A stretch of 64,000 bases of DNA from Angiostrongylus vasorum. Lineage: Eukaryota > Nematoda > Chromadorea > Rhabditida > Metastrongylidae. Below, piece by piece: positions 1 through 13,400 of the stretch. The notes below the pieces were generated by a model, which was given only the letters and a program-made list of their open reading frames with translations, was not told where the DNA came from and searched no databases. Position 1 is the stretch's first letter. Each line of letters starts with the position of its first letter. The position numbers and the translations under genes are program-made. The DNA is taken from NCBI GenBank assembly GCA_018806985.1, contig JADANN010000437.1, forward strand, positions 1,948,501 to 2,012,500, given 5' to 3'.

Positions 1-2375
1 ATGCGGTATGTTATGGGCAACACCCAATCAACCCAGGCGCAGGTTTAACCCGACTCCAGGTTTAGGAGGTCTGTCGTCCTTCCTGGGTCGGGAAATTGGT
101 ACCAGATTTGTCTTGGACTGACGACTGAACTCACACTTTATCAAAATGTGTAGTTTCACTCTGAAAAGAGTAGTCTTGTAACGTTGACTATATCAAAACG
201 TCACGTGAAATAAATAATCGCGCATAACTGATTAGTTGATTGTCAGTCGATTGGTCGTAAGGGTACAGTGTTATCAGGTGAGGCATAAGAAGTTCAAGGC
301 GTTGTATCTTGCGTGTCGATTCTGCCAAATAATATGCTATAATTAAATTGGAAAATAAATGGAGAGTTCACAGTGGTCTCCAGCAATTAAGTCTGACGTC
401 TTCGCCATCCGAAAGATGACCAATGTTTACGTATATGTAGGAAAAAGCGCGGCAAACGCCACCATAAAAACGCACTTCCCCACTACACTGCAAATTCGTC
501 TTGCACATCAGCATTGCTGAAAACAGGTATAGAGATGAAGCTAAAATCTTAGGGTCACTCTGGCATCTAAATATAGAAGGTCTAAAATGAGGATTTGTAA
601 TTGTTTTGTAAAGTTAGTTAAAAAAAAGATGTGAAGGAAGTCCACGCTTCCATTAAGGATGCTGGCTGTGAGTACACAGAAGTTTAGGTGCAGTGACATG
701 GAAGTGTACAAGACGACAAAAAGCTACCAATCAAACCCCGCTTCTGATTCCAAAAATGAGGCATTTGTGTCTTCGTCAATAAAAGCTTAGCAATCGAACA
801 TTAACTCCTTTGTGAACCAAAATCTCGATATTTTTAGTCTCATCGAAGCATTTTTATGAATTTGGAAACGTTTGACAGGGAAGGTCGCTTTTCACAAGGT
901 CTGGTTGGCAGCTTTAACGGCAGGAATGTCACCACGACAGCGTCTGGGGGTTCTTCTCACCGTAACCTGAATATATGAGGACCATCATGAGCCTTGCAAC
1001 TTTAGGCAAAAATTTCATCATTTTATAACGGGATTGTGGTCATCGTAAAACAAGGATTTTAACAGAACGACGCGACCTGACCAAAACTACATCCATTCTT
1101 GAGAACGTGAAGTGGAAACGAAAGGGTAACGTAGGAGGTAAAGTTGATGATTGGTAGCAGTACTATCTTTGCTCTGGTGATGACCTCGTACAAATATCGA
1201 AAGTCAGCCGGGTGAAATAAATAGTGAATGGTTTCGAAAGCGCATGCAAGGAAACCTGTTAATGATAGACGTATTGATTCTCAAGCTAAATAGGAGTCAA
1301 ATTGGAAAGGCACCGGAGTCGTTTTAAACACGACGCTGTGTCCTCTTCAATACCAAAGGTCTTCCTAGCTTAACGAACGTGTACCACGCAAACTTAGGTG
1401 CTGCGTAGCCAAGATTGGAAGGGTGGTCGTCATTATTGAACGCGCTATCAACTGTTATGCAAGAAACATCCTGTACTACTCAAGCGAGAAAGAGAGAGAT
1501 TAAAAGTGATCCCATGTTCCAGAGACCAGATTTGTTAACTCTTTCCGATCTGTATTATGGAAGCTATATTGTCATTACTGAGTTTAGTGGGTTCCAGTTT
1601 TTTTTCTAATCGAAAGCGGACTAAAATAGAAGGAGCAGGTGGGGAGGGTGAGAGCAGAAAACCCACTCTCTATACTTAAAGATTTATTATAAAATTCTTT
1701 TTAAGAAGAATTTCATTAGGCGGCAGTTTAGCTAACATTCAACCACTATTTCATTTTAATCGAGATGATGAATTATGGTTATTTCTTGAAATGTGGGTAT
1801 AAAAAATTCCGAAATAGACTCGACATGAACTGGAAAGTACTAGTACTTCCAAATGCAGAGAGGATGTATTTTCATAATGGACCATAGTAACACATCGTTT
1901 ATAGTGGCTTACATATCACTCATACCCATAAAAACGATAGGGCAAAGTCTCTTCTACAATCCTCTCATATTCAAAACCCCTCAAGTCACTGAGGTAAGAT
2001 TCTTCATTGTCAAAAAACCAGAACGTTAGCAGCCGACGAAAAATTGCGCGTTGTCGGGTGGGCCAGCCACAAAATACGGTAACCAGGGTGGGATGGGTTA
2101 ATAGTAGGTTACCTTGGGTTCTCAAGCACACAGAAGACCACTGAACTGATTAGCAGACTTTTTTCATGAGGTTCATAGATCAAGGACACATTGTATTTTA
2201 CGTCCCTAGAGCAAGTATACACCATTGTTCAACCGTAGCGCGAGGGTAGAGCGAATGGAGACTTTGCCGATGGACTTTCGAGTTACAAGACGTTAAGTGG
2301 AAAATCGCAAGTTACTGTAGATAGATTAGAGGAAGTGGGCCTTAAATTAGATTTATTTTTCTCAATTCATCTATA

Positions 2376-2379
<4 letters not shown>
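1..2379. other. No recognisable gene (window start)
   Basis: Both strands are AT-rich with only short open frames and no family motif that I recognise. A short stretch at about 90-118 resembles the core of the tRNA-derived SINE found elsewhere in the window (AAATTGGTACCAGA followed by a TTGTCT-like stretch), so a decayed SINE edge may lie here. Nothing else is supportable. Confidence 0.5.

Positions 2380-2444
<65 letters not shown>
2380..2444. repeat. (TA)n microsatellite
   Basis: About 32 uninterrupted TA dinucleotides, ending in ATATGCTTC. This is a simple sequence repeat and likely length-polymorphic. Confidence 0.97.
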
Positions 2445-2446
<2 letters not shown>

Positions 2447-3382
2447 TTCAAATACCACTTATTCATCCGAAAACGTTTATTTACCTGTAGCCCTTTATCA
2501 TTAGGACTTAGAGAGAATCATGAATTTCAGAATAGGAGAAAAAATGGCTGTGTTTCCTTCTAGTTACATTTGTAAAATCTATGAACAACTTGATATTTCT
2601 ATTCTTTGTTTTCAATTTTTGTTTCGTACGACTCGACACCAAAGATACTGTGCGATTCTCCTATCTTCTCGCATTCTGTTCCTTCGCTCACATCTGTCAT
2701 CCACGAAGGTCTTCGGATATGCGTGTGGTTCCAACTTTTGCTCTAGAATTTTTGTCATCTTTGCAAATACCCTGAATGCTGTTCGAGTTGATTCTTTATA
2801 GAATCCTGCGATTATGCGTTTTCGTTCATTGAAATATTCTTGGTAGACGACAAAAGAGTTTTCTGTTCGCATTTGTTTACCGTATGTTTGCGTCAATGTT
2901 TCTTAGGACTGTTTGCTACCGCTGGTAAACACTATTCGACTAATCCAAAGAATCGGATGTGTTTCATAAGGTAAGGTAAACGCTGTTAAATTTTTTTTCA
3001 ATCATGACAGCATCTGCACCCTCCACTTGATGGTTAAGAGTCACTTCCAGCTACGAACACAGCTGCTTTAACGGGGCGGGAAATACGTTTGCTTGTCTTG
3101 TAAGTGCTCCCTCTGCAGGATACATCGTCTTGATGCCTGTCCTATTGTTCTCGTTTTTCCTCGAATCTTCTCATTACGTGACCAGCCTAACTGTATTTTG
3201 CTTCACTGTGCGTTGACCTTGATCTCTGTGATTAGCTAACTTTGAAGATGTGAACTACGGAGTTTGGTTGGATGTTATGTGTGTCGGCTATAGTTGGGAG
3301 GAAATCGTTCAACGACTCCGTACGTCCTGCTATGAATCTTCGACATTTTTGAAGAGGATTATTATTTGAAAAGGTGGACGTG
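2445..3382. other. No recognisable gene
   Basis: Short open frames only on both strands. None has a recognisable domain or a convincing pair of splice sites. Confidence 0.45.
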
Positions 3383-3724
3383 AAGTCCTGGGTTTGTCTG
3401 TAAGAGAACAATTTCTTTGAGATAATAGTCCCAAATACGCCCTGTGCCACTCCTCTTATAAACAGTTTTCCTCTCTTGTCGTGTTTCATGATCATGGAGT
3501 TTTAGTTTTGTCTGTAAATTAACAGTTTCTCTGAGGTGAGGGTTTCAAATGCATTCTATGCTACGCCGCTTGTGAACTATTTTCTTCTGATGTCATTCTT
3601 CGTGATCATGGAGTTCTGAGCTTGTCTGTAAGTCAACAACTTGTCAGAGATTAGTGTCTCAAATGCAGCCTGTGCTGCTCTTATTGTATATAGTTTCCTT
3701 CTCATGTCGTTTTTCATGGTCATG
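3383..3724. repeat. 114-bp tandem repeat, three diverged copies
   Basis: Three consecutive units (3383-3496, 3497-3610, 3611-3724) each contain a TTTGTCTGTAA-like start and a TCTCAAATGCA-like middle. Each ends with a CATG(A/G)TCATG-like block. The spacing is exactly 114 bp twice, while the units differ from one another by roughly a quarter of positions, so this is an old tandem duplication. A related phrase (AATGCAGCCTACGCTGCTCT) recurs near 30030, so the unit may also be interspersed. An open frame crosses unit 1 on the minus strand but has no recognisable homology. Confidence 0.8.
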
Positions 3725-4521
3725 CAACGCACTGCGTATGTAGGGATATGGTCTCCGTAAAAAGAGCTAAATATATACTTTATAGTCTTATTAAGACTTA
3801 TTCAACTACGTACTTTAAAAAGAAAAGTACATAAGCAACTTCCCTTTCATATGGCGAAATCGTTTTCCTGTTTTGATTTGGAGAGTTTTGAAGATATAGA
3901 AATTTTGAAAGTATGTGATATGTGCACAAGATAAGCATGAGTCGCTTTGAAATGTACTTGTTTTGCCTCCCAACTGGTGCAAATAAGCTTCGTTGTCTTG
4001 GCCTCTACAGATATTCAATTTCGCAAATATCAAACACTTACATACGCAATAGTTGTTTTGTTTTAAAGTTCAATTCACATTTTTTCCCCCTAAACCTTTT
4101 AAGAAGCCTAAAATCTAATCGTTTCCAGGCATAATCGGTCTCATAGATGTTCAGCTACAAATTCACCGATTCCTTAATCGCTAACTGCTTGTTAGGTTTC
4201 CAGTACTACTACCAATACTAGACCAGTCTATGTCGTGAATATGTTTATCTTCCACTATTTTATCGCGCTTCATTCCATGTCTATCGACAACCTATATTTT
4301 GCACTTTTCTACGTCTTGTTTATCTTTTTTTTTGCAATTTTAGACTGACCTCTAAAGCTCAAATTGTCTTAAGGGCGTTTTGTATAGTTTCAACAATGGG
4401 ATTTCTTTTGTATTTATATTATTTGTAATGTGGTTATTGATTAGGTAAGTGGAGCAAGTATGAGTATACTCCTTTTTTCCCTGTTATGCACAGGACCAGT
4501 ACAATGGGAAAATGGAGATAA

Positions 4522-4792
4522 TAGGATACGCATAGAGCTCTTTGCGTTGATCATTCCCTGGATGCGCCATGCATTCGATTTCATTAAGCACTGTTGGAGG
4601 TGATTGAATGCATGTGTGGCCTCGTGGTGGCCTACTGATGTATCGAGGCAGTGCTGCTCTCCTCCCATACAAGTATGGTACCAATTTGCCGACTGCGGAG
4701 GGATGTAGGGCTTGGCGGGCCAGATGCGCAGGGATCGATCCCATGTGTATTTCAGGGCACCTTCGACCACTGCGCTACACGCTCCCTTTGCA
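4522..4792 (-). mobile_element. tRNA-derived SINE, copy 1
   Basis: Read on the minus strand, it starts with a tRNA-like head: AGCGTGTAGCGCAGTGGTCG carries the A-box, and GGGATCGATCC about 35 nt later carries the B-box. A body with GCAAATTGGTACCA and a CATGCATTCGATT-like stretch (reverse sense) follows, and then the tail GATCAACGC...GAGCTCTATGCG. The layout matches at least nine other copies in this window, all about 260-285 bp. It would be transcribed by RNA polymerase III from the internal promoter and is non-coding. Confidence 0.85.
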
Positions 4793-7700
4793 AATGGGGG
4801 ATAGCACACTTTAGTGTGATGCGCGTTTCTGGAGAGATATACGAGTTCCTTATCGGGCGCTGGCGCGGCATAGGTTTACTTTTCCTGTTGAAAAAAAATT
4901 TGAACTAGTCACAATAGACCACAATTGACGCAGCCATGGGATGTAGCGGCGGCCCCATCTTAAATGAGATCTGAGCTTAGTCTCAACTGTGTGACGATTA
5001 TACAGCTCCACCATCTACACAGAGAGGTGCATGGTGCGACAGATCGAGACCAACATTCAAACTGTGCTTTATCACGCCACAGTGATAATTCAGTCAGCAG
5101 AAGCATATTATGAAAATGGCACAGTCATTGATGGAAAATTCCTAGTAAGTCCCTTTTTGTCATGATATTTTGATCATGATTTACGGCATGAAGAAACTGA
5201 ACGAAAGACTAGAAATACAATGATTTACTCGTTTTTGACAAATTCTACCACGCGAGTCTTTTTCAGTTCTTGTCGTAACCCCCAGATCTCAAGCTTGGGT
5301 AATTAAACCGTTTGTAGGAAACTAACGATATGCCGATAACAAGACCTGGGTGTAGAAAATATAAACAATAACGTGATCCGTAAATGGGTATAATATAGAA
5401 AGCAACAAAAAGCACTATCAGTGGCAAAGCATCCTCTAAATTTGTGCTAAAGTGATATGATAGAAGAAGACGTAGTAAGACATGATATTGGTATGCATCT
5501 ATAACTTAGTGGCTTATCGTATATAAAGGTTGCAGGTGGGCGAATCATATGGCATTTCCGAATTTAAACTTGGTTTAGAATCACCACACGTAAAAAGAGA
5601 TACCGATGTAGCACGCAGACGGAGGGAAGCGCTTTCATCATAGGTTTAGATAGGAAGGTACGAAACACATTACAAAACCGGTATGCAGCCATTGAGGAGA
5701 AGTTATGGAAGCGATTAATTTCTTGGAGCAACAGATTGAAAGAAATACGAAATTACTGTAAACATTAAGCATGGGAAACATTCTATGATATGGTAAGATA
5801 TAGGATACCCACGGAGAATATTCTCAAGAGGAATCAAAGGTCACTGGACCTCGTGAAGCACAATACATCCACCCATCAAGTGCTGGAACGACATCTGCAG
5901 AACTGCAACTTATCACGCACAACGTCAGATCTTACTTCAGAGTCCCTTAAAAGCCACTCCGCTCGCATTTCTGGTGCAGAGGAATGAATATCTCAGCATG
6001 GGTGCTGTGGTTACACAAGGAGAGTGATCGACGACATATGACCAAGAAGAACTATTATGTTTACACAAGTTATGACGAATGCATTTAAAATAGGCTCTCT
6101 ACATTATGGATGGATGTGTATGTAACTGAAATTAACCACCTTCGTTCGCATCTGAATGCACGTTATGAATTCAAAAATGATTTTCGTAGACCAATCGTCC
6201 ACGAAAGAGGTGGGACGATTCGGGAAAACAAATCCATCAAAGTATCTAAGTCAATTTCTACCTATATCATGTGGTGTTGGGCTTGAAACGCAGTAATTAA
6301 AGGTGCGGTAAAGAGACGCATGATATCCGGTTCAGTGTTGTGCCAACTAAGCCATCCTCATCCATTCTGAATCGGCAAATTGGTATTACGGTGGCAGTGT
6401 TGTTTGGAAAAGAGCTTTCTCTGACCTCTAAAGACAGATATCTGTCTGTGGTGAAGACGTGGAAACACTCTATCCAGAGCGACTTGACCCTGGATTCCAG
6501 GAAGAATCGACTCGACCATTGTTTAACAATGCTTCATGAAGAAGGAAATGTTACAAAATGGCTTCCGAACACGAACACGCGTGGTCAAAAATCCTGGTTG
6601 ACGGATACAAGGGCTAATATTTCCAGTAATCCCATGTCTTCACTCGGATACAGAATCGATATTTATATACATATGTACATATTTATATATGGACTTGAAG
6701 AAAGGCTACTACTTCCATGCTTCCAAATACCGTTTTCTTCCACTTAATTGTTTGTCATCACAGCTGCGGTGAATTTCATCCCATTAATAGCGCTTTATTT
6801 AACTCTTTTTCTATTGCTTTGGTGTGAAATGAAATGAAATCGTTTGAGTGGATTATGGTAACGCCGATGACTAGCTACCTTAAATCGATATATAGAAGTT
6901 CCTTATAACAAATTTGTTTTAGACTTACTGGAAATCAAACAAGAACAGCCAAGTGACTTTATGTTTGCTCTAAAGCGGTGTTTTCTCGCTGAGCTTGTTG
7001 ATTCTTAAAGAAGAGCTGAGTCGTCGAGGGGACCTTTGAGTTTTCTAATAAAAGAAAAGTTTCGAACCAGAGGTCGTTTAAGAGTTCCGTCGTATTTTAC
7101 AACGAGAGCATTTAGTGTGGCGTAAAGAGATATGTGTATCAAACAAATTCTATCAACTTCACCACCAGAAAAATACTACACTGATTTTTTCTGTCAGCTG
7201 ACCTCCACATAATGTTGTACTTGCCAAATAGACATTTGTCAGCGTCAGCAAGTTAGATATCAGTGAAAAAAACAAACATGACTTATTGTTGTTTGATATG
7301 GAGTGAACTTTTGGTTCGAACGTCTTTTATAGGTTTCGTAGCAGCTTTTTACTATTACTACAAAAATTCTTTAATTGTATCGATCTAATTTTATGTTTCT
7401 TTTGTTAGTAAGTTGAGTAATAGTTAGTTTTCAGATGGTGTAAATGCTGTTGGTCACAATAAGTGCTATGAGCACTTCTTATTACCTTATCGTGAAGGTG
7501 TGATGGGCAACTGGATTCGGGTTCGAATCACTGAGGTGTCGAAATTCTATATGCGAAGTGTATTATGTGACAGTATCGGTGACAGGAATAAATTGACGCT
7601 AAATGATTGGACAGTTAAGCAACTGGATAGTTGCCAGCCGATAGGTGTGTTCAGGCCAAGCGACACCATCAAAGTCTTCACAACGTCAACGGAGAAATCA

Positions 7701-9299
7701 CCAATGGGTGTCATCGTCTTGTCTATGCCGTTAGTGATCGGCATGATTTTCTGGTATATTTATGGAATCTGAGTTTCTGAGTACATGATATTTCCTTTTC
7801 ATTCTCATTTTGGTTTATTCGCAACAGTAATCTTTCGGTTTTGTTATCACTCTTTTGTTGTATCCAAAGTTCTAACTCGATTGAAATGTGTGCTTTCCTA
7901 GTCCTGTTCACAGTACACGAGCTATTTGAGCGAATACTGTTGTCAGAGTGAATTACATGTTCTCTTTACTTTCCTCTTCAATATCAGTTTCATATCAGTT
8001 TGTTTGTCTGATATTCTCTTCATTTGCATAGCACTGTATCTTTGATATGGTTCTATCCAAATACTGTGGTCATTAACAAACCATTACTTCGTTGCATGCA
8101 GTTTGTCTGAATTGTCTTATGTCATTCACTGAACAGTATTCTGCTGTAATCGTTCGGTTTTTCCGATTCCACAATCTTGTTTGTTGTTTCGTTTCTTAAT
8201 CAATACCTATCCTGTCCATGACATAGTTTGATGGAGCAGATTTGTTGACTATGGAGCAAATTTACTAATATGCTATTTTAATACCTAATTATGATGGATC
8301 GCATATTTTCCGAGCCATATTGAGTTTTTTTTTCTGGTTGAAATCTGCAAAGATCTATTGGCTTATGGAAGTTGGTATAGTTTTTAGTGCGTGCAGAATT
8401 TGTCTGTCATTCTTTGTAAATGTGTATTATCCGAAGAAAAGAATTCTTCACTGTCGATATTCACAGCACTTTTTATTAGTTCTCTAGTGCTAAATAACTA
8501 TTTATTTACAAAGTTAGCTCGTAGTATTGCAAATATTACTTGCAAACTTATCCCTTATTTTATCCCTATATCCATCCCTCTATGTTTTGTCAAGCTCTGG
8601 TCGTGGTCGTGCTTCCAGCTTTCGTGCATGCGCTTGTCACTGCGGAAGAGGCAATGCTTTCATGAAGTGCAATCATTTTGTTTCCCATCAATAAATTACT
8701 CTTTTATCTATGGGTTTAGAGAAATTAGTTGATTCACCATAATGGTTACATGTGATGTCTTGTTCCTGTTGTTGTTTAACTCTTTTGGGAAATTCTTTTT
8801 TCATTTCCTGTTCTCCTTTTTTGGCTATGGAATGTCTTCCTCATGAAGCTTCTGATCGATTGAATCAATGAGGTTATCTATACTTAACTACCGCATTCGG
8901 TTTTCTTGAATAGTTTATGTCACTTAGCTCCATGTGCATTGTCTTTGCACTTCTCTCACTGAAGGATCATCGCTTATCTGTTGGAAGTCATTTAAACGAA
9001 AAAGGAAAAACAAGCTTCGATCCTGTGTAGGTGCTGAAAATTTGCATGCCATGTACGGGTTTCCAATTCTATCAGTGAAAGTGAAAGAAAAAAGGATAAG
9101 AGCGCGGGCAGTTTTTTGGCTGATGAAGGTGGGGGCTGTATTGAAAACTTCATATCCTTGTGGTGGATGTTCATGGTGAACTCAATCTCCAGCTGAAGTA
9201 AGCCGTACTTGCGAGTTCGTGGTGGTGAACAATATATGAGTATTGATTGGTTACTAAACAGTTGAATGAAAAAGAAAGTGAAGCAGTTCATGGGCTTAC
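4793..9299. other. No recognisable gene; two unassigned open frames
   Basis: Long AT-rich stretch. A 90-codon frame at 7500-7772 (+) and a 135-codon frame at 6340-6747 (+) are the longest, but neither shows a recognisable domain. Part of the latter (residues reading EEGNVTKW) faintly recalls the PENELOPE-type RT C-terminal phrase ENGYVTKW, which could be chance. Stops and frame changes on both sides argue against an intact gene. Confidence 0.4.
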
Positions 9300-9537
9300 G
9301 AGACGAGTGACAATGCTGGTCGACGAGGGCGCGAGAGAAGGAGGGCGATGAGTGCCGGCGGGCGCCGTGGTGTGCAGCCGGGACCGATGAGGGATGCTGT
9401 GCAGCCGGGCTTGACTGGGAGGCCGACTGCCGCCCGCCCAGGGCCGAGTGGGTGCCAAATTCTGCTGTAGATGGCTCCACCCGTCGTGCCCTGGCCTTCG
9501 CCATCGCCGTTCCGGGCACTGGTATTTTCTCCTTCAT
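9300..9537 (-). other. GC-rich island with a possible 5' coding exon
   Basis: This block is roughly two-thirds G+C inside otherwise AT-rich DNA. It contains the direct repeat TGTGCAGCCGGG twice about 30 bp apart. On the minus strand an ATG at 9537 opens 79 codons rich in Ala, Ser, His and Arg and reaches a good splice donor (GTAAGC, first base 9299), so it could be the first exon of a divergent gene. The plus strand is also open for about 75 codons without an ATG. A GC-rich promoter or untranslated leader for the downstream Nudix gene is an equal alternative. I recognise no domain. Confidence 0.3.
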
Positions 9538-9901
9538 AAGTTTCAGTTTTTAATCGTATTGTTGAATCTGTTCATAGCACAAAGTTCGAAGACTATAGTA
9601 TACGCGCCTCATTCTATGTGATCGTGCTATTTGATTCCGTGTCCGTGTCCGCGTTGTACCGCGACTGCGGAAAAATAGGCTCATATTTGTTTTCCGATAT
9701 TTGGTTTCTTAGTTACTGTTTCTGTTTAGTAATGGCACTCTTCATATTACGTTTAATTGTGGTGAACCATCCATTTTAAATCCCTAATAAGTTCTAACGG
9801 AGTAATTACTTGATTATAATGTTATTCTTGGAGTAAAATTTAACGCAGTATACATCAGTAGTTATCAGCCCTACTACTACGTGGCATTTTAATTTTCAGC
9901 A

Positions 9902-9985
9902 GCAGCTGACGTCGTGAAGGCAAAAAACCGACGTTTGAGACAAATGGCTTTGAGGCGTTTGAGGGAGGGATTCTTTTTATCCTAG
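9902..9985 (+). CDS. Possible terminal coding exon (unknown protein)
   Basis: A nematode-style acceptor (AATTTTCAG ending at 9899) precedes an open stretch of 27 codons. It is strongly basic (KAKNRRLRQMALRRLREG) and ends in a TAG at 9983-9985. The composition looks protein-like rather than random, but no upstream exon can be joined with confidence and no homology is recognised. If real, it would be the last exon of a gene about 0.4 kb upstream of the trans-splice-like acceptor of the Nudix gene, on the same strand. That arrangement would be compatible with a nematode operon. Confidence 0.2.
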   Translation, partial: AADVVKAKNRRLRQMALRRLREGFFLS

Positions 9986-10379
9986 GGGGGATTTTGCCAC
10001 CCTGATTGAAAATATTTGCTTGCATGTTTGCTCTATTGCTTTTTTCTTCTTTCTTTTGCCTTCATATGTCATTGGGTTTAAATAGGACGCTGCGTTATAT
10101 CAGTTTGCATTGTCGCAATGTCTGTCGTTCATAATGTTGTTTCATTTTTTTTCTTGCACAATCCATTTCATGGCGTCACGTCTTCGATATGAGGAAACTT
10201 CACTATATCTTAATTTCTTTCTTATCAGATTTTCTGCATATGCTGTCATTTAGCCCTATTTCTACTGGTATAACTGCTTGATTATTTGATTGTAATATAA
10301 AAGGGTTCGTGTTCGGTGGTCGAGGTCATCGTCGCGTTACTGTGTAATTCCGAAAGTCTTAGTAATTCGTTGTTTGTCG

Positions 10380-10389
10380 TTTTTTCAGA
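10380..10389 (+). promoter_or_regulatory. Likely trans-splice or first 3' splice acceptor
   Basis: The run TTTTTTCAG followed by A matches the nematode acceptor consensus and sits 45 nt upstream of the first in-frame ATG (10434) of the Nudix gene. It could receive a spliced leader or join an upstream non-coding exon. The sequence alone does not decide between the two. Confidence 0.55.
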
Positions 10390-10433
10390 TAGAGGAAGAA
10401 ATCAGAGTGTTGAAAGTAAGTGTGCTGAGTCGC

Positions 10434-13400
10434 ATGCTAGCGCCTTGGAAGGCGCGCGAAGGGCCCAGGGAGCGGTTGCGGGATGAAGACGGCTATCGTA
10501 TCCGAGCGGCCGGCGTCTGTGTAAACGGTATGCTCTTTTTTTTCATAAGTTTTTTTTCGTTGTCTTTCACTCTCTTGCTGTTCCTATCCTTTCGGGAAAA
10601 GATCTTGGTTGTTGTGTAAGAGTAGTTTTTCTCACGGCGGGCGCATTATGTTATCGGCATCTTTTGGCATGAAAGCAGCTAATCAATGAGCGTTAGCGGC
10701 AAGTTCTTTGATTTAATCAATTATCTATGACATTGACATTTTGAACAATGTTGACTTAGAACTCAGATTTGCTAATAATTAGGTAATAATTAGCGTTTAA
10801 CAGTACTTGATGTGTTGACGGGAAACAATTGTCGGCGACTGTAAGGACAAAATGACACGACAACCTTCATGATGAGGTGCTAAAGGTTTTCAGAGCAGTG
10901 ATTTAAAAGATTCTGCAGTTATGATTACGATAAAAATGAATATGTGCTCTGGCGTTCAAAGAAACGTACACAAATATTCCGTTTCTATCCTATCCAAGAG
11001 AAATAAGGATTTCAAGAAAAGACGATTAACTTTGTATTGTAGCCATGTCAACTTATTTTAACCCATAATACTAGGGTATGGACAGTATAGTTTTCATACG
11101 TGCTTGGTCTAGGAGACGATATGGACACTATATGTGTCTATTTGGAGTTCAGTTGATTCTAGAACGTTTTTGCCACACTACCTACATCCATTCGGTGGCT
11201 AATCGGAAGCGGGTCAAATTGGGAGGAAGGAGACCAGATGAGCCATTTTGTACGCTTAGTTATTTACGAAAAAGCTTTTTTAGAAAAGTTTATTAACCAG
11301 CAATTTGACTAACCGTTGGCTGTTGTTTCATGTTAATCACCATGGCTATTGCACAAATGTGTGGATATAAAAAAAACAACGAAGTGTGCCCAATACGCAG
11401 TGCAAAATACTTTCGAGCGATATGGAAATGTAGAAGAAAGTCTCTTCTGCATTCCTATCATGTTCAGTCCCTAAACCATGTTATTATGAAAAACACCAAA
11501 AAGTCCGAAACCGACGGGAAGTTGTTCGTATTCCACTGGGTCATCCACGCATCCATTATGGAACTTGAGCAGTGTGAAAAAAAAGTGAATCTGGACCATG
11601 ATTGGCGGCTAAACTAATTGCCTTCTAGATGAAAAGGTTTTCATGTAAATGAGAACATTAGAAGATTTTCATGGAGATGCTCACTGTTCCTGATTCTTTG
11701 AAGAACTCGTTTGAGATTTCTAGCCTTTTTTTAGATATATGTGTTTCTTATCACCGTATTTGTTTTCCGTGGTTTTTTCTCTGTTTGTGTACCCAGTAGT
11801 TTCGTGACACAGCATTGTGTAGGCAGCAGTTATTATGATGCAGATCGTTCTTCCAAGTAGTTGTAATTCAGTCGTAACAGTATTCATCAAATATTGTCCT
11901 ACAATATAACCAAGGTGATGCTGAGATATTTGCAAAACTCTGGACCTCAGGTGTCTGTGGTGGACAACAAACGCGCTATTACCCTTTCCGGGGGCTAACG
12001 TGTTCACCAGCACACCGTGCTGGTCTTTCGTTTCAAAACCGTTGATATGACTTCCCTACTGCGAGAATTCCTGTCGTAAACATCAAACCAGCAATTATTA
12101 GCATCAGACGACTGCCTCTGGCAAAGAAGTAAAATCGCTTTTGAGCGGCGATGTTGAGATCGGAACACACTTATCCAGAATTAAACAGCTGATTGAGGAG
12201 AGAAGGCGAAAGGTCCTTGCGGGGCGACCGAACAAACGAACATGCACGATCATCTGAGCGAATGACAGGTGGTAACAAAAGACAGATGTATGAAGTAAAA
12301 CAGCAAGCACGATATGTGTGCTCGGCACAATTGAGGAATTACCTGAAATTGTAGGAAGTAATGGCAAGGAATGGGAAAGGTAGCTTCTTATACTAAAAGT
12401 GTTGATTCCTTATACTTAATCTTTCATTTCTTCGTGTTTTATCACTGACAAGGAAACGTGACTTTTTGTATTAGGAAGGTGTTGATTCTTTACGTAAAAT
12501 CTTTCATTTCTTTCTGCTTTTACTGCTGATAAAAGTTTGTACTTTACTACTGCACTGGCTAGAATATTTTTTCTGAGGTGTTTAGTTTAAAAGTTGCTGG
12601 ACAGCTGCGATGCCAATCATGTTGCTATCGAAAGATGGTTATTCAAGCCACAGGTTGAATATGGTATCATATGTGGTAATCCAAACTAGGAGTGATCCTT
12701 CCAGGAGTAATTCTTCCAAGAGTAATCCTAGGTGAAACTAATATGGAAAAGGACAGGAGTTGAAAACTAAACGATGTGGCAATGTCATTTGCTGTAAAGT
12801 GACTAGCCAAAAAATAGAATGAGATGACGACTTTTTTGTTTTGAAACTATCTTGCAACGTATAAATCCGAATGTGTTTGTAGCGTGTTTTATATCTGCAA
12901 TCAGTCAGAATTCTACTGAGTTTGTAAACTGGAGAATCGTGGTTTCAATATCGTCAGTGGGCTCGTCTTATATTTGCGATAGGGTTTCAGTTCCATTTTG
13001 TCAACTTTTTATGATATCGGCCAATTTTGCTGTCACGCTTTTTCACTTTTTAGCAGAGGTAAGCCATAGATCTTAAGCATCTGCAAAATATTTCTCATCA
13101 TTAATTTTTTTCCTTATGTCATTACAACGGCGATGTTCTTGCACTAAACCCATCACTCAATCACTAATGTGATAACAGCGTATGAGATTCATCACGTTTC
13201 ATTGAAAACGTTGTAGTCAAACCTTCATACTGAGTGATGAATTGATTTACAATTGAACTTCTTACTTTCTTGATACTTAAATGGCCCGTCCTCACTGGTT
13301 GTGCGGGTCCCAGTATAATCTCCATCTTTTCGGAGTTTTCCTGGTTTAGCCACTGTGTTCCTCTAGAGTCCCGAGGTCAGCCTGGCCAAAGTCTGCCCTC

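Noticed and set aside
2380..2444. Telomeric or centromeric repeat
   Set aside because: It is a plain TA microsatellite; no TTAGGC repeats occur.
4441..4908. Overlapping frames of 60-120 codons on both strands, also at 14493-15108, 15385-15759, 22765-23225 and 30215-30886
   Set aside because: They fall inside non-coding tRNA-derived SINEs and recur with them; they are not genes.
8992..9297. Continuation of the minus-strand frame below the GC island
   Set aside because: The sequence past the GTAAGC donor is AT-rich and Phe/Leu/Ser-rich like intron translation; only the part above 9300 was kept as a possible exon.
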